Shown piece after piece: positions 8,246 through 17,440 of a DNA stretch of 64,000 bases. The notes beneath the pieces were generated by a model, which saw only the letters and a list, made by a program, of their open reading frames with translations, ran no database searches and was not told where the DNA came from. The position numbers and the translations under genes were made by a program. The DNA comes from Pseudomonas putida (lineage in GTDB: Bacteria > Pseudomonadota > Gammaproteobacteria > Pseudomonadales > Pseudomonadaceae), in NCBI RefSeq assembly GCF_002741075.1, contig NZ_CP016634.1:1566501-1630500 (forward strand). The letters run 5' to 3'. Every line of letters begins with the position of its first letter. The stretch's first letter is position 1.

Positions 8246-9121
8246 ATGCTGGCTTCGTTGTTCGCCGTCCTGGCGCCTGTCTTCATCGTTGCCGGTATCG
8301 GCTATGGCTGGGCCCGCCGTGGTCTGGACTATCCCACCGAATTCATCGCCCGCATCGTCATGACGGTCGGCACGCCATCGCTGGTGCTCTCGACCCTCAG
8401 CCGCACGCAACTGGACCCCGCAGCCTTCACCAGCATGGCCGTCGCCTGCGTGCTGTGCATGCTGGGCATGGCGCTGGCCGGGTTTCTCGTCAGCCGCGCG
8501 TCGGGCCAGCACTGGCGTGTGCTGATGCCGGCGTTCATGTTTCCCAACACCGGCAACATGGGCCTGCCGATCAGCCTGTATGCCTTCGGCGAGCATGGCC
8601 TGGCGTTGGCGGTGGCGTTCTTCCTGACCTTGTCGATCTTCCAGTTCACCTTAGGCATTGCCATGTCCGGTGCCAGCGCGTCCTTCAAGGCCCTGCTGCG
8701 CAACCCGATCGTGATCAGTCTCGCAGGGGCTCTGCCAATCATCTTCCTGGACCTGGAATTGCCGCGCTGGCTGGCCAACACCGCCGACCTGCTCGGTGGC
8801 ATGACCATCCCGCTGATGCTGCTCACGCTGGGCGTGTCCCTTGCCAGCATCCGTCTGCATCACGTCGGCAGCGGCTTGTTGCTCGGCGGTCTGCGCATCG
8901 TGCTGGGTGCGGTGGTGGGGTGGGGCGTGGGCACCGCACTGGGGTTGGAATCGCTGGAGCGCGCGGTACTGGTGGTGCAGTCCTCGATGCCGGTGGCGGT
9001 ATTCAACTACCTGCTCGCGGTGCGGGCCAACCGGTCTCCCGAGCAGGTGGCCAACCTGGTGATGTGTTCGACGGTGCTGTCCTTCGCCTGGCTGCCGGCG
9101 GTGCTGGCCTGGTGGCTGTAG
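8246..9121 (+). CDS. AEC-family permease
   Basis: The 291-residue protein has about ten membrane segments in two inverted halves, typical of the auxin efflux carrier family: 'LAPVFIVAGIGYGWARRGLD', 'TLVGTPSLVLSTLSRTQLD'-like text, 'PAFMFPNTGNMGLPISLYAFGEHGL' and 'MTIPLMLLTLGVSLAS'. The 'FPNTGNMGLP' segment is the conserved helix-break motif of the family. Bacterial members carry malate, malonate or other small organic anions; the substrate here is not evident. A GGGGGA ribosome-binding site sits 8 bases before the ATG. Confidence 0.85.
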   Translation: MLASLFAVLAPVFIVAGIGYGWARRGLDYPTEFIARIVMTVGTPSLVLSTLSRTQLDPAAFTSMAVACVLCMLGMALAGFLVSRASGQHWRVLMPAFMFPNTGNMGLPISLYAFGEHGLALAVAFFLTLSIFQFTLGIAMSGASASFKALLRNPIVISLAGALPIIFLDLELPRWLANTADLLGGMTIPLMLLTLGVSLASIRLHHVGSGLLLGGLRIVLGAVVGWGVGTALGLESLERAVLVVQSSMPVAVFNYLLAVRANRSPEQVANLVMCSTVLSFAWLPAVLAWWL

Positions 9122-9263
9122 GCCGCGGGTGCGGCATCCTGTCTCGCCGACAGGCAAAGTGCCACGGCTCATCCATACTCCACTGGCCTGTCGCGTCCAT
9201 GCGCCAGGCTCAGGCGTCACCGGCAGCGCCGGGACAACCCTCGGTTTGCAAGAGGAGCATGCG

Positions 9264-10082
9264 ATGGCCAAGGCCGTGAACAAGAAGCACAAGGATGAGC
9301 TCCCGGAAAAACTGGGACGCAAAGCCTACGAACAGGAGCTCAAGCGCCTGCATGTGGAGCTGGTCAAGCTCCAGCAGTGGGTGGTGGCCAAGGGGCTCAA
9401 GGTGTGTATCGTTTTCGAGGGGCGCGACGGTGCCGGCAAGGGCGGTACGATCAAGGCCCTCACCGAACGGGTCAGCCCTCGCGTCTTTCGTGTGGTGGCG
9501 CTGCCGGCGCCAACCGAGCGCGAGAAGACCCAGATCTATGCCCAGCGCTACCTGACCCACCTGCCGGCGGCGGGCGAGGTGGTGATCTTCGACCGCAGTT
9601 GGTACAACCGCGCCGGGGTCGAGCGGGTGATGGGCTTTTGCACCGAGGAGCAGGCACACAAGTTTCTCGCCGTGGTGCCGCTGTTCGAGCGGATGATGAT
9701 CGATTCGGGGATCATCCTGATCAAGTACTGGCTGGAGGTGAGCGCCGAGGAGCAGACCCGCCGCCTGCAGGATCGCATCAACGATGGGCGCAAGCTTTGG
9801 AAGCTCTCGCCCATGGACATCAAGTCCTATACCCGCTGGGACGACTACACCCGCGCCCGCGACGACATGTTCGCCGCCTCCGATTCATCCTGGGCACCAT
9901 GGTTCATGGCGCGCTCCGAGGACAAGCGCAAGGCGCGGCTGAACATCATCAGCCATTTCCTGCAGCAGATCCCTTACCAGGACCTGAGCGCCAAGCAGAA
10001 GATCGTCTTGCCCAAGCGCGGCAAGATCGGCAAGTACAAGGCGGTGCCATACCCGTTCAAGATGGTCTCCGAGCGCTACTGA
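9264..10082 (+). CDS. ppk2: Polyphosphate kinase 2 (class I PPK2)
   Basis: The 272-residue protein has the single-domain PPK2 fold. The Walker A motif is 'VFEGRDGAGKGGTIKAL', the catalytic region is 'VVIFDRSWYNRAGVERVMGF' (Walker B), and the lid is 'RRLQDRINDGRKLWKLSPMD', followed by 'YTRARDDMFAASDSSWAPWFM' and 'RLNIISHFLQQIPY'. Class I PPK2 enzymes transfer phosphate between polyphosphate and nucleoside di- or triphosphates. I chose the ATG at 9264 because it begins the conserved lysine-rich N-terminus (MAKAVNKKHKDELPEK) and has 'aagaggag' 8 bases upstream; the upstream frame is not conserved-looking. It is followed after 9 bp by a SulP transporter, so the two are probably co-transcribed. 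Confidence 0.9.
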   Translation: MAKAVNKKHKDELPEKLGRKAYEQELKRLHVELVKLQQWVVAKGLKVCIVFEGRDGAGKGGTIKALTERVSPRVFRVVALPAPTEREKTQIYAQRYLTHLPAAGEVVIFDRSWYNRAGVERVMGFCTEEQAHKFLAVVPLFERMMIDSGIILIKYWLEVSAEEQTRRLQDRINDGRKLWKLSPMDIKSYTRWDDYTRARDDMFAASDSSWAPWFMARSEDKRKARLNIISHFLQQIPYQDLSAKQKIVLPKRGKIGKYKAVPYPFKMVSERY

Positions 10083-10091
10083 GGCCCGCAC

Positions 10092-11846
10092 ATGGACACC
10101 TCGACACCACCGCCAAAGCCCTTGGCCTATGCGGCGCGCCCGCTCGATCGCGGCTGGCAGCGCTGGGTGCCGGGCCTGCGTGTGGCGCGCCAGTACCCGA
10201 TGGCGTGGCTGCCCAAGGATCTGATCGCAGGGCTGGTGCTCACCGCCATGCTGGTGCCGGTCGGCATCGCCTATGCGCAGGCGTCCGGTGTCCCGGGCAT
10301 CCACGGTCTGTACGCGACCATCGTGCCGTTGCTGGCTTACGCCCTGTTCGGTCCCAGCCGCATCCTGGTGCTGGGCCCGGACTCTGCGCTGGTGCCGATC
10401 ATCCTGGCTGTGGTGCTGCCGTTGGCGGCAGGCGATCCGGGGCGGGCTGTCACCCTGGCGGCGGCCATGGCGCTGGTCTCGGGACTGATCTGCATCGGCG
10501 CAGGCCTGATGCGCCTGGGGTTCATCACCGAGCTGCTGTCCAAGCCCATTCGCTATGGCTATATGAACGGCATTGCCCTAGCGGTGCTGGTCAGCCAGGC
10601 GCCCAAGCTGTTCGGCATCTCCGGCCAGAGCACCGGGCCACTGCGCGATACCGTGCAACTGTTCAACGCCCTGTTGGAGGGTAAGGCCAACTGGCATGCC
10701 TTCGCCTTGGGGGCGGGTACGCTGGTGATCATCTTGCTGCTCAAACGCTGGGAGCGCTTGCCGGGCATCCTGATCGCCGTGGTGGCCGCGACCGTGGTCT
10801 CCGGGCTGATGGGGTTGGAGGCCGCCCATGCGGTGAAGGTGGTGGGTTCGCTGCCTCAGGGCTTGCCTGGGTTCGCGCTGCCGTTGATCGGCTTCAATGA
10901 CCTGGCCACCGTGGTCATCGGTGGTGCGGCGGTGGCGCTGGTGTCGTTCGCCGATACCAGCGTGCTGTCACGTACTTATGCCGCCAAGACCCGCTCCCAG
11001 GTGGATCCGAACCAGGAGATGGTCGGGCTGGGGCTGGCCAATCTGGCCACCGGGCTCTTCCAGGGCATCCCGGTCAGCAGCAGTTCCTCCCGCACGCCGG
11101 TGGCCGAGGCTGCGGGGGCGCGCAGCCAGCTGGCGGGTGTGTTCGGTGCGCTGGGCGTCGCGCTGTTGCTGGTGCTCGCGCCCGACCTGCTGCGCCACCT
11201 GCCACAGAGCGCCCTGGCGGCGGTGGTGATCGCTGCGGCGCTCGGGTTGTTCGAATTCAGGGACCTGGCGCGGATCTATCGCATCCAGCGCTGGGAGTTC
11301 TGGTTGTCGATCACCTGTTTCGTCGGGGTGGCAGTTTTCGGCGCGGTGCCGGGCATCGGCATCGCGGTGGTCATCGCAGTGATCGAGTTTCTCTGGGATG
11401 GCTGGCGCCCGCACTATGCGGTGCTGGGCCGGGTCGATGGGATCCGGGGCTACCATGATGTGTCCCGCTATCCCCACGCTCGCCGAGTGCCGGGGCTGGT
11501 GCTGTTTCGCTGGGATGCGCCGCTGTTCTTCGCCAATGCCGAACTGTTCCAGCGCTGTGTGCTGGAGGCCGTGGCAGGGGCAGGGGGCGAGGTGCGGCGG
11601 GTGGTGGTCGCTGCGGAGCCTGTGACCAGCGTCGACGTGACGTCCGCCGATATGCTCGTGGAACTGGAGCAAACCCTGCGCGAAGCCGGTGTGGAGCTGC
11701 ATTTTGCCGAGGTCAAGGACCCGGTGAGAGACAAACTGCTGCGCCTTGAAGTGCTGAGTCACATCGGCAGCGATATCTTCCAGCCCACGGTGGGCGCTGC
11801 CGTGGACACCTATCTGGAGGACCACGCCGTGGATTGGACACCGTGA
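10092..11846 (+). CDS. SulP-family inorganic anion transporter with STAS domain
   Basis: The 584-residue protein shows the SulP signature early: 'QYPMAWLPKDLIAGLVLTAMLVPVGIAYAQASGVPGIHGLYATIVPLLAYALFGPSRILVLGPDSALVPII'. It then has 10-14 membrane segments and a C-terminal STAS domain from about residue 455 to 575 ('RVPGLVLFRWDAPLFFANAE' then 'RRVVVAAEPVTSVDVTSADML'). It resembles the sulfate/bicarbonate/dicarboxylate branch (YchM/DauA-like), but the substrate cannot be set from sequence. It lies 9 bp after ppk2 and its last bases are only 9 bp from the converging EmrA-like gene, so a shared terminator region is very short. Confidence 0.88.
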   Translation: MDTSTPPPKPLAYAARPLDRGWQRWVPGLRVARQYPMAWLPKDLIAGLVLTAMLVPVGIAYAQASGVPGIHGLYATIVPLLAYALFGPSRILVLGPDSALVPIILAVVLPLAAGDPGRAVTLAAAMALVSGLICIGAGLMRLGFITELLSKPIRYGYMNGIALAVLVSQAPKLFGISGQSTGPLRDTVQLFNALLEGKANWHAFALGAGTLVIILLLKRWERLPGILIAVVAATVVSGLMGLEAAHAVKVVGSLPQGLPGFALPLIGFNDLATVVIGGAAVALVSFADTSVLSRTYAAKTRSQVDPNQEMVGLGLANLATGLFQGIPVSSSSSRTPVAEAAGARSQLAGVFGALGVALLLVLAPDLLRHLPQSALAAVVIAAALGLFEFRDLARIYRIQRWEFWLSITCFVGVAVFGAVPGIGIAVVIAVIEFLWDGWRPHYAVLGRVDGIRGYHDVSRYPHARRVPGLVLFRWDAPLFFANAELFQRCVLEAVAGAGGEVRRVVVAAEPVTSVDVTSADMLVELEQTLREAGVELHFAEVKDPVRDKLLRLEVLSHIGSDIFQPTVGAAVDTYLEDHAVDWTP

Positions 11847-11855
11847 GCGGCCAGG

Positions 11856-12983
11856 TCACTCACGGGTATCGATGCTCACCACCACCGACATCCCCGGGCG
11901 CAGCCGCTTGGCCTCCGGTTGGTCGGGCTCGACGGTGATCCGCACCGGAATGCGCTGGGCGATCTTCACGAAGTTGCCGGTGGCGTTGTCGGCCTGCAGC
12001 AAGGCGAACTCGGAGCCGGTGGCCGGCGAGATCTGCTGCACCTGCCCCCGCAACTTGAGGTGGTCGAGCGCATCGACGGTGAAGGAGACCGGCTGGCCGA
12101 TGCGCACATGGGCCATCTGGGTTTCCTTCATGTTGGCGATGACCCAAAGGGTATCGGGGACCAGCGCCATCAACTGTGCGCCTGAGTTGACGTAGGCGCC
12201 CAGGCGCGTGCCGATCTGCCCCAACTGACCGTCGCGCGGCGCGGTCACGCGGGTGTTGTCCAGGTCGATGCGGGCGAGTTCGACCGCGGCCTTGGCGTTT
12301 TCCACGGCCGCTTCCAGGGCCGCGCGGTTGACCACCACGGTGGCTTTGTCCTGACGGGCGATTTCCAGTGCCGCCTTGGCCTGTTCCAGAGTGGCGATCG
12401 CGGCGGCATGGCTGGCCCGGCTCAGGTCCAGCTCCCGGCGTGAGACCGAGCCATCGCTGACCAATGCCTGGTTGCGGCGCAGGTCGGCCTGGGCCTTGTC
12501 CGCCTGGGCGGTGGCATCCAGGATGGCGGCCTCGCGCTGGGTGATGGCGGCTTCGGCACTCTTGCGCTGTTGCAGGTTGTTGGCCAGCGCCGCCTGCTGC
12601 TGTTGCAACTGGGCGATGGACTGCGCCAGACGCTGGGTGTAGATGCGATCGTCCAGGCGCACCAGCAGGTCGCCACGTTTGACGAACTGGAAGTCATGCA
12701 CCGGCACCTCGACGATGTAACCGGCCAGTTGCGGGCCGATGATCGTCACCTGGCCGCGCACCAGGGCATTTTCGGTACTTTCGATGGCGCTGCTGAACGG
12801 CGGCAGGCGCCAGGCATAGAGCACCAGCAGGATGCCGGCCAGCGCCACACAGGCGAAACTGAGCGAGGAAAGCAGACGCACGCGGCGCGTGCGCGTCGGG
12901 TCGCCCGGCCCGCTGGGCGGTGCGGTGCCCTCCGGGGTTTCGGCGATGGCAGTGGTGGTCGTGGATTGGGTGGGCTGGGTCAT
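11856..12983 (-). CDS. HlyD/EmrA-type periplasmic adaptor subunit
   Basis: The 375-residue protein has a short cytoplasmic, threonine-rich N-terminus and one membrane helix around residues 37-60 (LLSSLSFACVALAGILLVLYAW). The lipoyl-like half motif 'VTIIGPQLAGYIVEVPVHDFQFVKRGDLLVRLDDR' precedes a long alpha-hairpin coiled coil at about residues 120-240, then the second lipoyl half 'RVTAPRDGQLGQIGTRLGAYVNSGAQLMALV' and a beta-barrel domain. This is the membrane-fusion subunit of a tripartite drug exporter. Its ATG overlaps the stop of the DHA2 gene by 4 bp (ATGA), so the two are translated as one unit. No outer-membrane factor gene is adjacent, so it presumably borrows a TolC-type channel. Confidence 0.88.
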   Translation of the reverse strand: MTQPTQSTTTTAIAETPEGTAPPSGPGDPTRTRRVRLLSSLSFACVALAGILLVLYAWRLPPFSSAIESTENALVRGQVTIIGPQLAGYIVEVPVHDFQFVKRGDLLVRLDDRIYTQRLAQSIAQLQQQQAALANNLQQRKSAEAAITQREAAILDATAQADKAQADLRRNQALVSDGSVSRRELDLSRASHAAAIATLEQAKAALEIARQDKATVVVNRAALEAAVENAKAAVELARIDLDNTRVTAPRDGQLGQIGTRLGAYVNSGAQLMALVPDTLWVIANMKETQMAHVRIGQPVSFTVDALDHLKLRGQVQQISPATGSEFALLQADNATGNFVKIAQRIPVRITVEPDQPEAKRLRPGMSVVVSIDTRE

Positions 12984-14629
12984 TGGGTCGAAGCGCCGCT
13001 GGTGGTGTCGGGGGAGGCCACAGGTTGCGCCGCGCGGCGCAGCCAGTAGCTGCGAATCAAAATCCAGATCATGGTCGCCACGGCGATGGCGCCGATGAGC
13101 ATGAACACATCGTTGTAGGCCAGGATGTTGGCCTCACGGGTCGCCGCGCTGGCCAAAAGACGCGTGCCGATCTCGGTGCGCAGGGCGGGGTCGGCAATCA
13201 GCCCGGCGTACCCGCCGCCGCCGCCCTGGACCCTGGCGTTGACCAGCGGTTCGAGCGCGCTCAAGCGTTCGACCAGGTTGCTGGAGTGGAACTTCTCCCG
13301 CGCCGTCTGGAAGGTGCCCAACAAGGCCGCACCGATCAGTCCGCCGAGGTTGTTGCAGATCCCGAACATCACCGAGAAGCTGACCAGGTTGCGTGGGTTG
13401 GCGCGCACGTGACTGATGCCCAGGGCCATGGAAGGGCCCAGGAAGAACGTGCTGCCAAAGGCCAGCAGGAACTGGCTCAGGTACATCTGCTCGGGCCGGG
13501 TCAGGTTGCTGGAGCTCGCATCCATGAAGGCCCCGGTGGCCATCGCCGCCAGGGAGATGAACAGCGGCGTGACCAGGTGCGTCGGGTTGATGGTCAAGGC
13601 GCTGGTCGCAAGGCCTGTGGCCGCGCCCAGCAGCATGATCCAATACAGGCTGCGCATCTGTTCACTGCCCATGTTCAGTGCCTGCAGGAAGCCCACCGCA
13701 CCGGTGGATTGCTCGGAGGTGACCATGCGTATGAGCACCACGCACAAGGCCAGGCGCACCACTGCGCCGCTGCCCAGCCAGCGTGTCATCAGCAATGGGT
13801 TGGTGCGGTTGTGCTCGATGGCAAGGCCCGAGCAGACCAGGGCGATGGATGACGCCAGGGCCACGCCGATCCAGGGCGCCTCAAGCCACCAGTCGATACG
13901 CCCGAGTGAAAGCACGGCGCAGAGCAGGGCGGTGCCGCTGGCCATCAGCGAGAAGGTCAGAAAGTCCAGGGGTTCGAAGGTCTTGAAGCGATCCCCAGGT
14001 GGCAGTTTGAGCTGCAGGACGCAGCCCAGCGCGGCGAGCGCCAGGCCCAGCTCGAACATGTAGAGGCCACGCCATTCGGCGATCTGCAACAGGTCTTCGG
14101 AAAACACCCGGGCCAGCGGCACCGCCAGTTGCGAGGCGCCCAGGCCCAGCACCATGGCCTTGAGCCGCCACTGCGCGGGGAAGGCCTGGATCATGTAGTA
14201 AAGCCCCAAGGAACTGAGCGCCGCGCCGACCATGCCGTGGGCGGCGCGGACCGCGATGGCCGAGTTGAGGTCGTTGACGAACAGGTGGGCGAAGGTGACC
14301 AGGGCGTAGAGCACCAGGAAGACCTCGGTGAACGCGCGCAGGCCGAACTGCTGACGAAACTTCACCAGCAGCAGGTTCATCGAGACGTTGGTCATCACGA
14401 ACGCGGCGGGCAGCCAGGCCATCTCTGCGCTGGTCGCGCCCAGGGCGCCCTGCAGGAAGGACAGGTTGGCGGTGACCAGCGCATTGCCCAGGCCGCCGGT
14501 GATCGCCACCAAAAGGCCCACCGCGCCATAGGCCAGGCGTTTGCCGGGGGCGTGCAGGGGCGTGGAGGGCGAGCCAGGCAGACTGGGCTTTTCGTGGGGG
14601 AGCCATTGGCGTGGCGCGTATTTGTCCAT
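12980..14629 (-). CDS. EmrB/QacA-type (DHA2) MFS efflux transporter
   Basis: The 549-residue protein has 14 hydrophobic segments, beginning 'LAYGAVGLLVAITGGLGNALVTANLSFLQGALGATSAEMAWLPAAFVMTNVSMNLLLVKFRQQFGLR', and the DHA2 mid-region 'GLYMFELGLALAALGCVLQLKLPPGD'. The periplasmic loop between the last two helices (KFHSSNLVERLSALEPLVNARVQGGG) is typical of EmrB-like proteins. It exports hydrophobic compounds, fatty acids or aromatic acids by proton antiport with its adaptor partner, encoded next in the operon. No local TetR or MarR regulator is adjacent, so regulation is not evident. The start codon has a poor ribosome-binding site. Confidence 0.85.
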   Translation of the reverse strand: MDKYAPRQWLPHEKPSLPGSPSTPLHAPGKRLAYGAVGLLVAITGGLGNALVTANLSFLQGALGATSAEMAWLPAAFVMTNVSMNLLLVKFRQQFGLRAFTEVFLVLYALVTFAHLFVNDLNSAIAVRAAHGMVGAALSSLGLYYMIQAFPAQWRLKAMVLGLGASQLAVPLARVFSEDLLQIAEWRGLYMFELGLALAALGCVLQLKLPPGDRFKTFEPLDFLTFSLMASGTALLCAVLSLGRIDWWLEAPWIGVALASSIALVCSGLAIEHNRTNPLLMTRWLGSGAVVRLALCVVLIRMVTSEQSTGAVGFLQALNMGSEQMRSLYWIMLLGAATGLATSALTINPTHLVTPLFISLAAMATGAFMDASSSNLTRPEQMYLSQFLLAFGSTFFLGPSMALGISHVRANPRNLVSFSVMFGICNNLGGLIGAALLGTFQTAREKFHSSNLVERLSALEPLVNARVQGGGGGYAGLIADPALRTEIGTRLLASAATREANILAYNDVFMLIGAIAVATMIWILIRSYWLRRAAQPVASPDTTSGASTQ

Positions 14630-14827
14630 TGGTGATGCAGCCCTTGGTCGCGTGGAAAAACTCTACGCGACTGGTGGTGGGAATGAAAATACCGTGCCGA
14701 GCCTTTGGGAGCGCTTCACACCCCAGAATCCAGGCCACCCCACACATTCGGGGTATGTTCCCGCTCAGCGATTGTCCCGATAGTACGTCCACCGGCTCAT
14801 CCCGAGCAGTCACACGATGGAGTTGCT

Positions 14828-15931
14828 ATGGGCAAGGCACTGAAGGTGATTGGCAGTCTGTTGCTGGCGTCCGCCGCCACGGTCACAGTGGCGGCGCAAG
14901 AGGACACCAGCAACACGCTGCGGTTGTACAACTGGACCGACTACATCGGTGAAACCACCCTGGCCGATTTCGAAAAGGCCACGGGCATCAAGGTGATCTA
15001 CGACACCTTCGATGGCTACGAGACCGTGCAGACCAAGCTGCTGACCGGCCGCTCCGGCTACGATCTGGTCATGCTCAACGCGTCCTTGGTGCCGCCGCTG
15101 ATCCAGGCCGGGGTGTTCCAACCCCTGGACAAGCGCCAGTTGCCCAGTTGGCACAACCTCGACGCCAAGGTGGTCAACGAGCTGCAAAGCTACGACCCAG
15201 GCTTGAAGTTCTCGGCGCCCTACACCTGGGGCAACTCCGGGGTGACCTACAACGTCGAGAAGATCAAGGCACGCATGCCCGATGCCCCGATCGGCTCGCT
15301 GGCCATGCTGTTCGACCCCAAGATCGTTTCGCGTTTCGCCGACTGCGGCGTCACCTTGATGGACGCGCCCAGCGAAGTCATTCCCCTGGCCTTGCAATAC
15401 CTGGGCAAGGACCCGCACAGCGCCGCACCCGCTGACCTGAAGGCCGCCGAAAAGCTGCTGATGGGCATCCGACCCTACATCAAGAAGTTCGATTCGGTGA
15501 ACTACCTCACCAGCCTGCCCAACGGGGACGTGTGCATGGCCCTGACCTGGTCCGGTGACTACGCCACCGCGCAGGCCCGCGCCGAGGAGGCGAAAAAGAA
15601 CATCACCCTGGACTTCTTCATACCCAAGGAAGGCTCGCTGATCTGGTTCGACAACCTCTACCTGCCCAAGGACGCGCCCCACGTGGCCAATGCGCACCGT
15701 TTCATCGAGTTCCTGCTGCAGCCGCAGACCATGGCCAAGGTGACCAACTATATCCACTACGCCAACAGCAACGGTGCCGCCACGGCCCTGGTGCAGGCCG
15801 ACATCCGTGACAACCCGGCGATCTACCCCGACGACGACACCCGTGGTCGTCTGTTCGCCCAGAAGACCCAGGCCCCACGGGACATGCGCGCCATCACCCG
15901 CGTGTGGAGCACGGTCAAGACCGGTTACTGA
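14828..15931 (+). CDS. Polyamine ABC transporter periplasmic binding protein (PotF/SpuD-like)
   Basis: The 367-residue protein carries a signal peptide (MGKALKVIGSLLLASAATVTVAA) and a type II periplasmic binding fold. Landmarks are 'TLRLYNWTDYIGETTLADFEKATGIKVIYDTFDGYETVQTKLL' near the N-terminus, 'SAPYTWGNSGVTYN', 'CMALTWSGDYATAQARA' and 'IWFDNLYLPKDAPH'. The Trp of 'NWTDYI' and the 'W-G' and 'D' positions correspond to the putrescine/spermidine site residues of PotF, SpuD and SpuE. The ATG at 14828 has GGAG 5 bases upstream. There are no permease or ATPase genes beside it; it is followed after 36 bp by a SpuC-like transaminase, indicating a role in polyamine uptake or sensing for catabolism. 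Confidence 0.87.
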   Translation: MGKALKVIGSLLLASAATVTVAAQEDTSNTLRLYNWTDYIGETTLADFEKATGIKVIYDTFDGYETVQTKLLTGRSGYDLVMLNASLVPPLIQAGVFQPLDKRQLPSWHNLDAKVVNELQSYDPGLKFSAPYTWGNSGVTYNVEKIKARMPDAPIGSLAMLFDPKIVSRFADCGVTLMDAPSEVIPLALQYLGKDPHSAAPADLKAAEKLLMGIRPYIKKFDSVNYLTSLPNGDVCMALTWSGDYATAQARAEEAKKNITLDFFIPKEGSLIWFDNLYLPKDAPHVANAHRFIEFLLQPQTMAKVTNYIHYANSNGAATALVQADIRDNPAIYPDDDTRGRLFAQKTQAPRDMRAITRVWSTVKTGY

Positions 15932-15967
15932 GTTCTCTTTCTTCGTTTTCTGCCAAGGAACTGCCTT

Positions 15968-17386
15968 ATGGCCATGCCCAGCAAAGCTTTCGCTTCGACA
16001 CCTGCCCAGGACGCATTGGTGGAGGCCGACAAGGCCCACTACATGCACGGCTACCACATGTTCGACGAGCACCGGGAACAAGGTGCGTTGAACATCGTGG
16101 CCGGGGAGGGCGCGTACATCCGCGACACCGAGGGCAATCGCTTCCTCGATGCCGTAGGCGGCATGTGGTGCACCAACATTGGCCTGGGCCGCGAGGAAAT
16201 GGCCCTGGCCATCGCCGACCAGGTGCGCAAACTGGCCTATTCCAACCCGTTCTCCGACATGGCCAACGATGTGGCCATCGAGCTGTGCCAGAAGCTCGCA
16301 GAACTGGCCCCCGGTGACTTGAACCACGTGTTCCTCACCACAGGCGGCTCGACGGCGGTGGACACCGCCTACCGGTTGATCCAGTACTACCAGAACTGCC
16401 GCGGCAAGCCGAACAAGAAGCACATCATCGCCCGCTACAACGCCTACCACGGCTCCACCACCCTGACCATGTCCATCGGCAACAAGGCCGCCGACCGGGT
16501 GCCGGAGTTCGATTACGCGCACCCGTTGATTCACCACGTCTCCAACCCCAACCCGTACCGTGCCCCGGATGACATGGACGAAGCCGAGTTCCTCGACTTC
16601 CTGGTGGCCGAGTTCGAGGACAAGATCCTCTCGCTGGGCCCGGACAACGTCGCGGCCTTCTTCGCCGAGCCGGTCATGGGCTCGGGCGGGGTGATCATTG
16701 CGCCCAAGGGTTATCTGCAGCGCATGTGGCAGCTGTGCCAGACCTACGACATCCTGTTCGTCGCCGACGAAGTGGTGACTTCGTTCGGTCGCCTGGGCAC
16801 CTTCTTTGCCAGCGAGCAGCTGTTCGACGTGCAACCGGACATCATCACCACCGCCAAGGGCCTGACCTCGGCCTACCTGCCGCTGGGGGCGTGCATCTTC
16901 TCCGAGCGCATCTGGCAGGTGATCGCCGAGCCAGGCAAAGGCCGCTGCTTCACCCACGGCTTCACCTATAGCGGCCACCCGGTGTGCTGCACCGCGGCCC
17001 TGAAGAACATCGAGATCATCGAGCGGGAGAACCTGCTGGCACACGTTAACGAGGTGGGCGGCTACCTGGAGCAGCGCCTGGCCACCCTGCGCGACCTGCC
17101 GCTGGTGGGTGATGTGCGCTGCCTGAAGCTGATGGCGTGTGTCGAGTTCGTCGCCGACAAAGCCAGCAAGGCGCTGTTCGACGACGCGGTGAACATCGGC
17201 GAGCGCATCCACCGCAAAGCCCAGGCCAAAGGGCTGCTGGTGCGGCCGATCATGCACCTGAACGTGATGTCGCCACCGTTGGTGATCACCCATGCCCAGG
17301 TCGACGAGATCGTCGAGATCCTGCGCCAGTGCATTCTCGATACTGCCCAGGAACTGCGCAGCGAAGGGCTTTATCACGGCCAATGA
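15968..17386 (+). CDS. spuC: Polyamine:pyruvate aminotransferase (SpuC-like)
   Basis: The 472-residue class III PLP aminotransferase shows 'NIVAGEGAYIRDTEGNRFLDAVGGMWCTNIGLGREEMALAIADQVRKLAY', the PLP phosphate site 'TTGGSTAVDTAYRL', 'YNAYHGSTTLTMSIGN', the cofactor-ring Asp in 'FVADEVVTSFGRLG' and the Schiff-base lysine K297 in 'TTAKGLTSAYLPLG'. This matches the SpuC family, which transfers an amino group from putrescine, cadaverine or spermidine to pyruvate. In P. putida a second spuC copy lies next to a LuxR regulator, as here. The adjoining binding protein supports polyamine catabolism. Other omega-amino substrates are possible. Confidence 0.85.
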   Translation: MAMPSKAFASTPAQDALVEADKAHYMHGYHMFDEHREQGALNIVAGEGAYIRDTEGNRFLDAVGGMWCTNIGLGREEMALAIADQVRKLAYSNPFSDMANDVAIELCQKLAELAPGDLNHVFLTTGGSTAVDTAYRLIQYYQNCRGKPNKKHIIARYNAYHGSTTLTMSIGNKAADRVPEFDYAHPLIHHVSNPNPYRAPDDMDEAEFLDFLVAEFEDKILSLGPDNVAAFFAEPVMGSGGVIIAPKGYLQRMWQLCQTYDILFVADEVVTSFGRLGTFFASEQLFDVQPDIITTAKGLTSAYLPLGACIFSERIWQVIAEPGKGRCFTHGFTYSGHPVCCTAALKNIEIIERENLLAHVNEVGGYLEQRLATLRDLPLVGDVRCLKLMACVEFVADKASKALFDDAVNIGERIHRKAQAKGLLVRPIMHLNVMSPPLVITHAQVDEIVEILRQCILDTAQELRSEGLYHGQ

Positions 17387-17414
17387 CTCACCTAAGACAG
17401 GCTGTGCGCGCACC

Positions 17415-17440
17415 TGCCCGGCAGGCTAGACTGCCGGGCA
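17415..17440 (+). promoter_or_regulatory. Perfect 10-bp inverted repeat over the LuxR start
   Basis: TGCCCGGCAG-GCTAGA-CTGCCGGGCA forms a perfect 10-bp stem. Its last base is the A of the presumed ATG of the LuxR gene, and its first base is 28 bp past the spuC stop. It has no T-tail. It could be an operator for a dimeric regulator or an mRNA hairpin limiting translation of the LuxR gene. Confidence 0.6.

Noticed and set aside
7921..8286. N-terminal extension of the MFS transporter
   Set aside because: The frame remains open by composition only; the ATG at 7920 has a good ribosome-binding site and starts at the first membrane helix.
14810..17413. 867-codon open frame on the minus strand opposite the polyamine genes
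   Set aside because: It mirrors the codon structure of two well-supported plus-strand genes (binding protein and transaminase), has valine/histidine/glutamine-rich composition typical of antisense frames at high GC, and has no recognisable domain.
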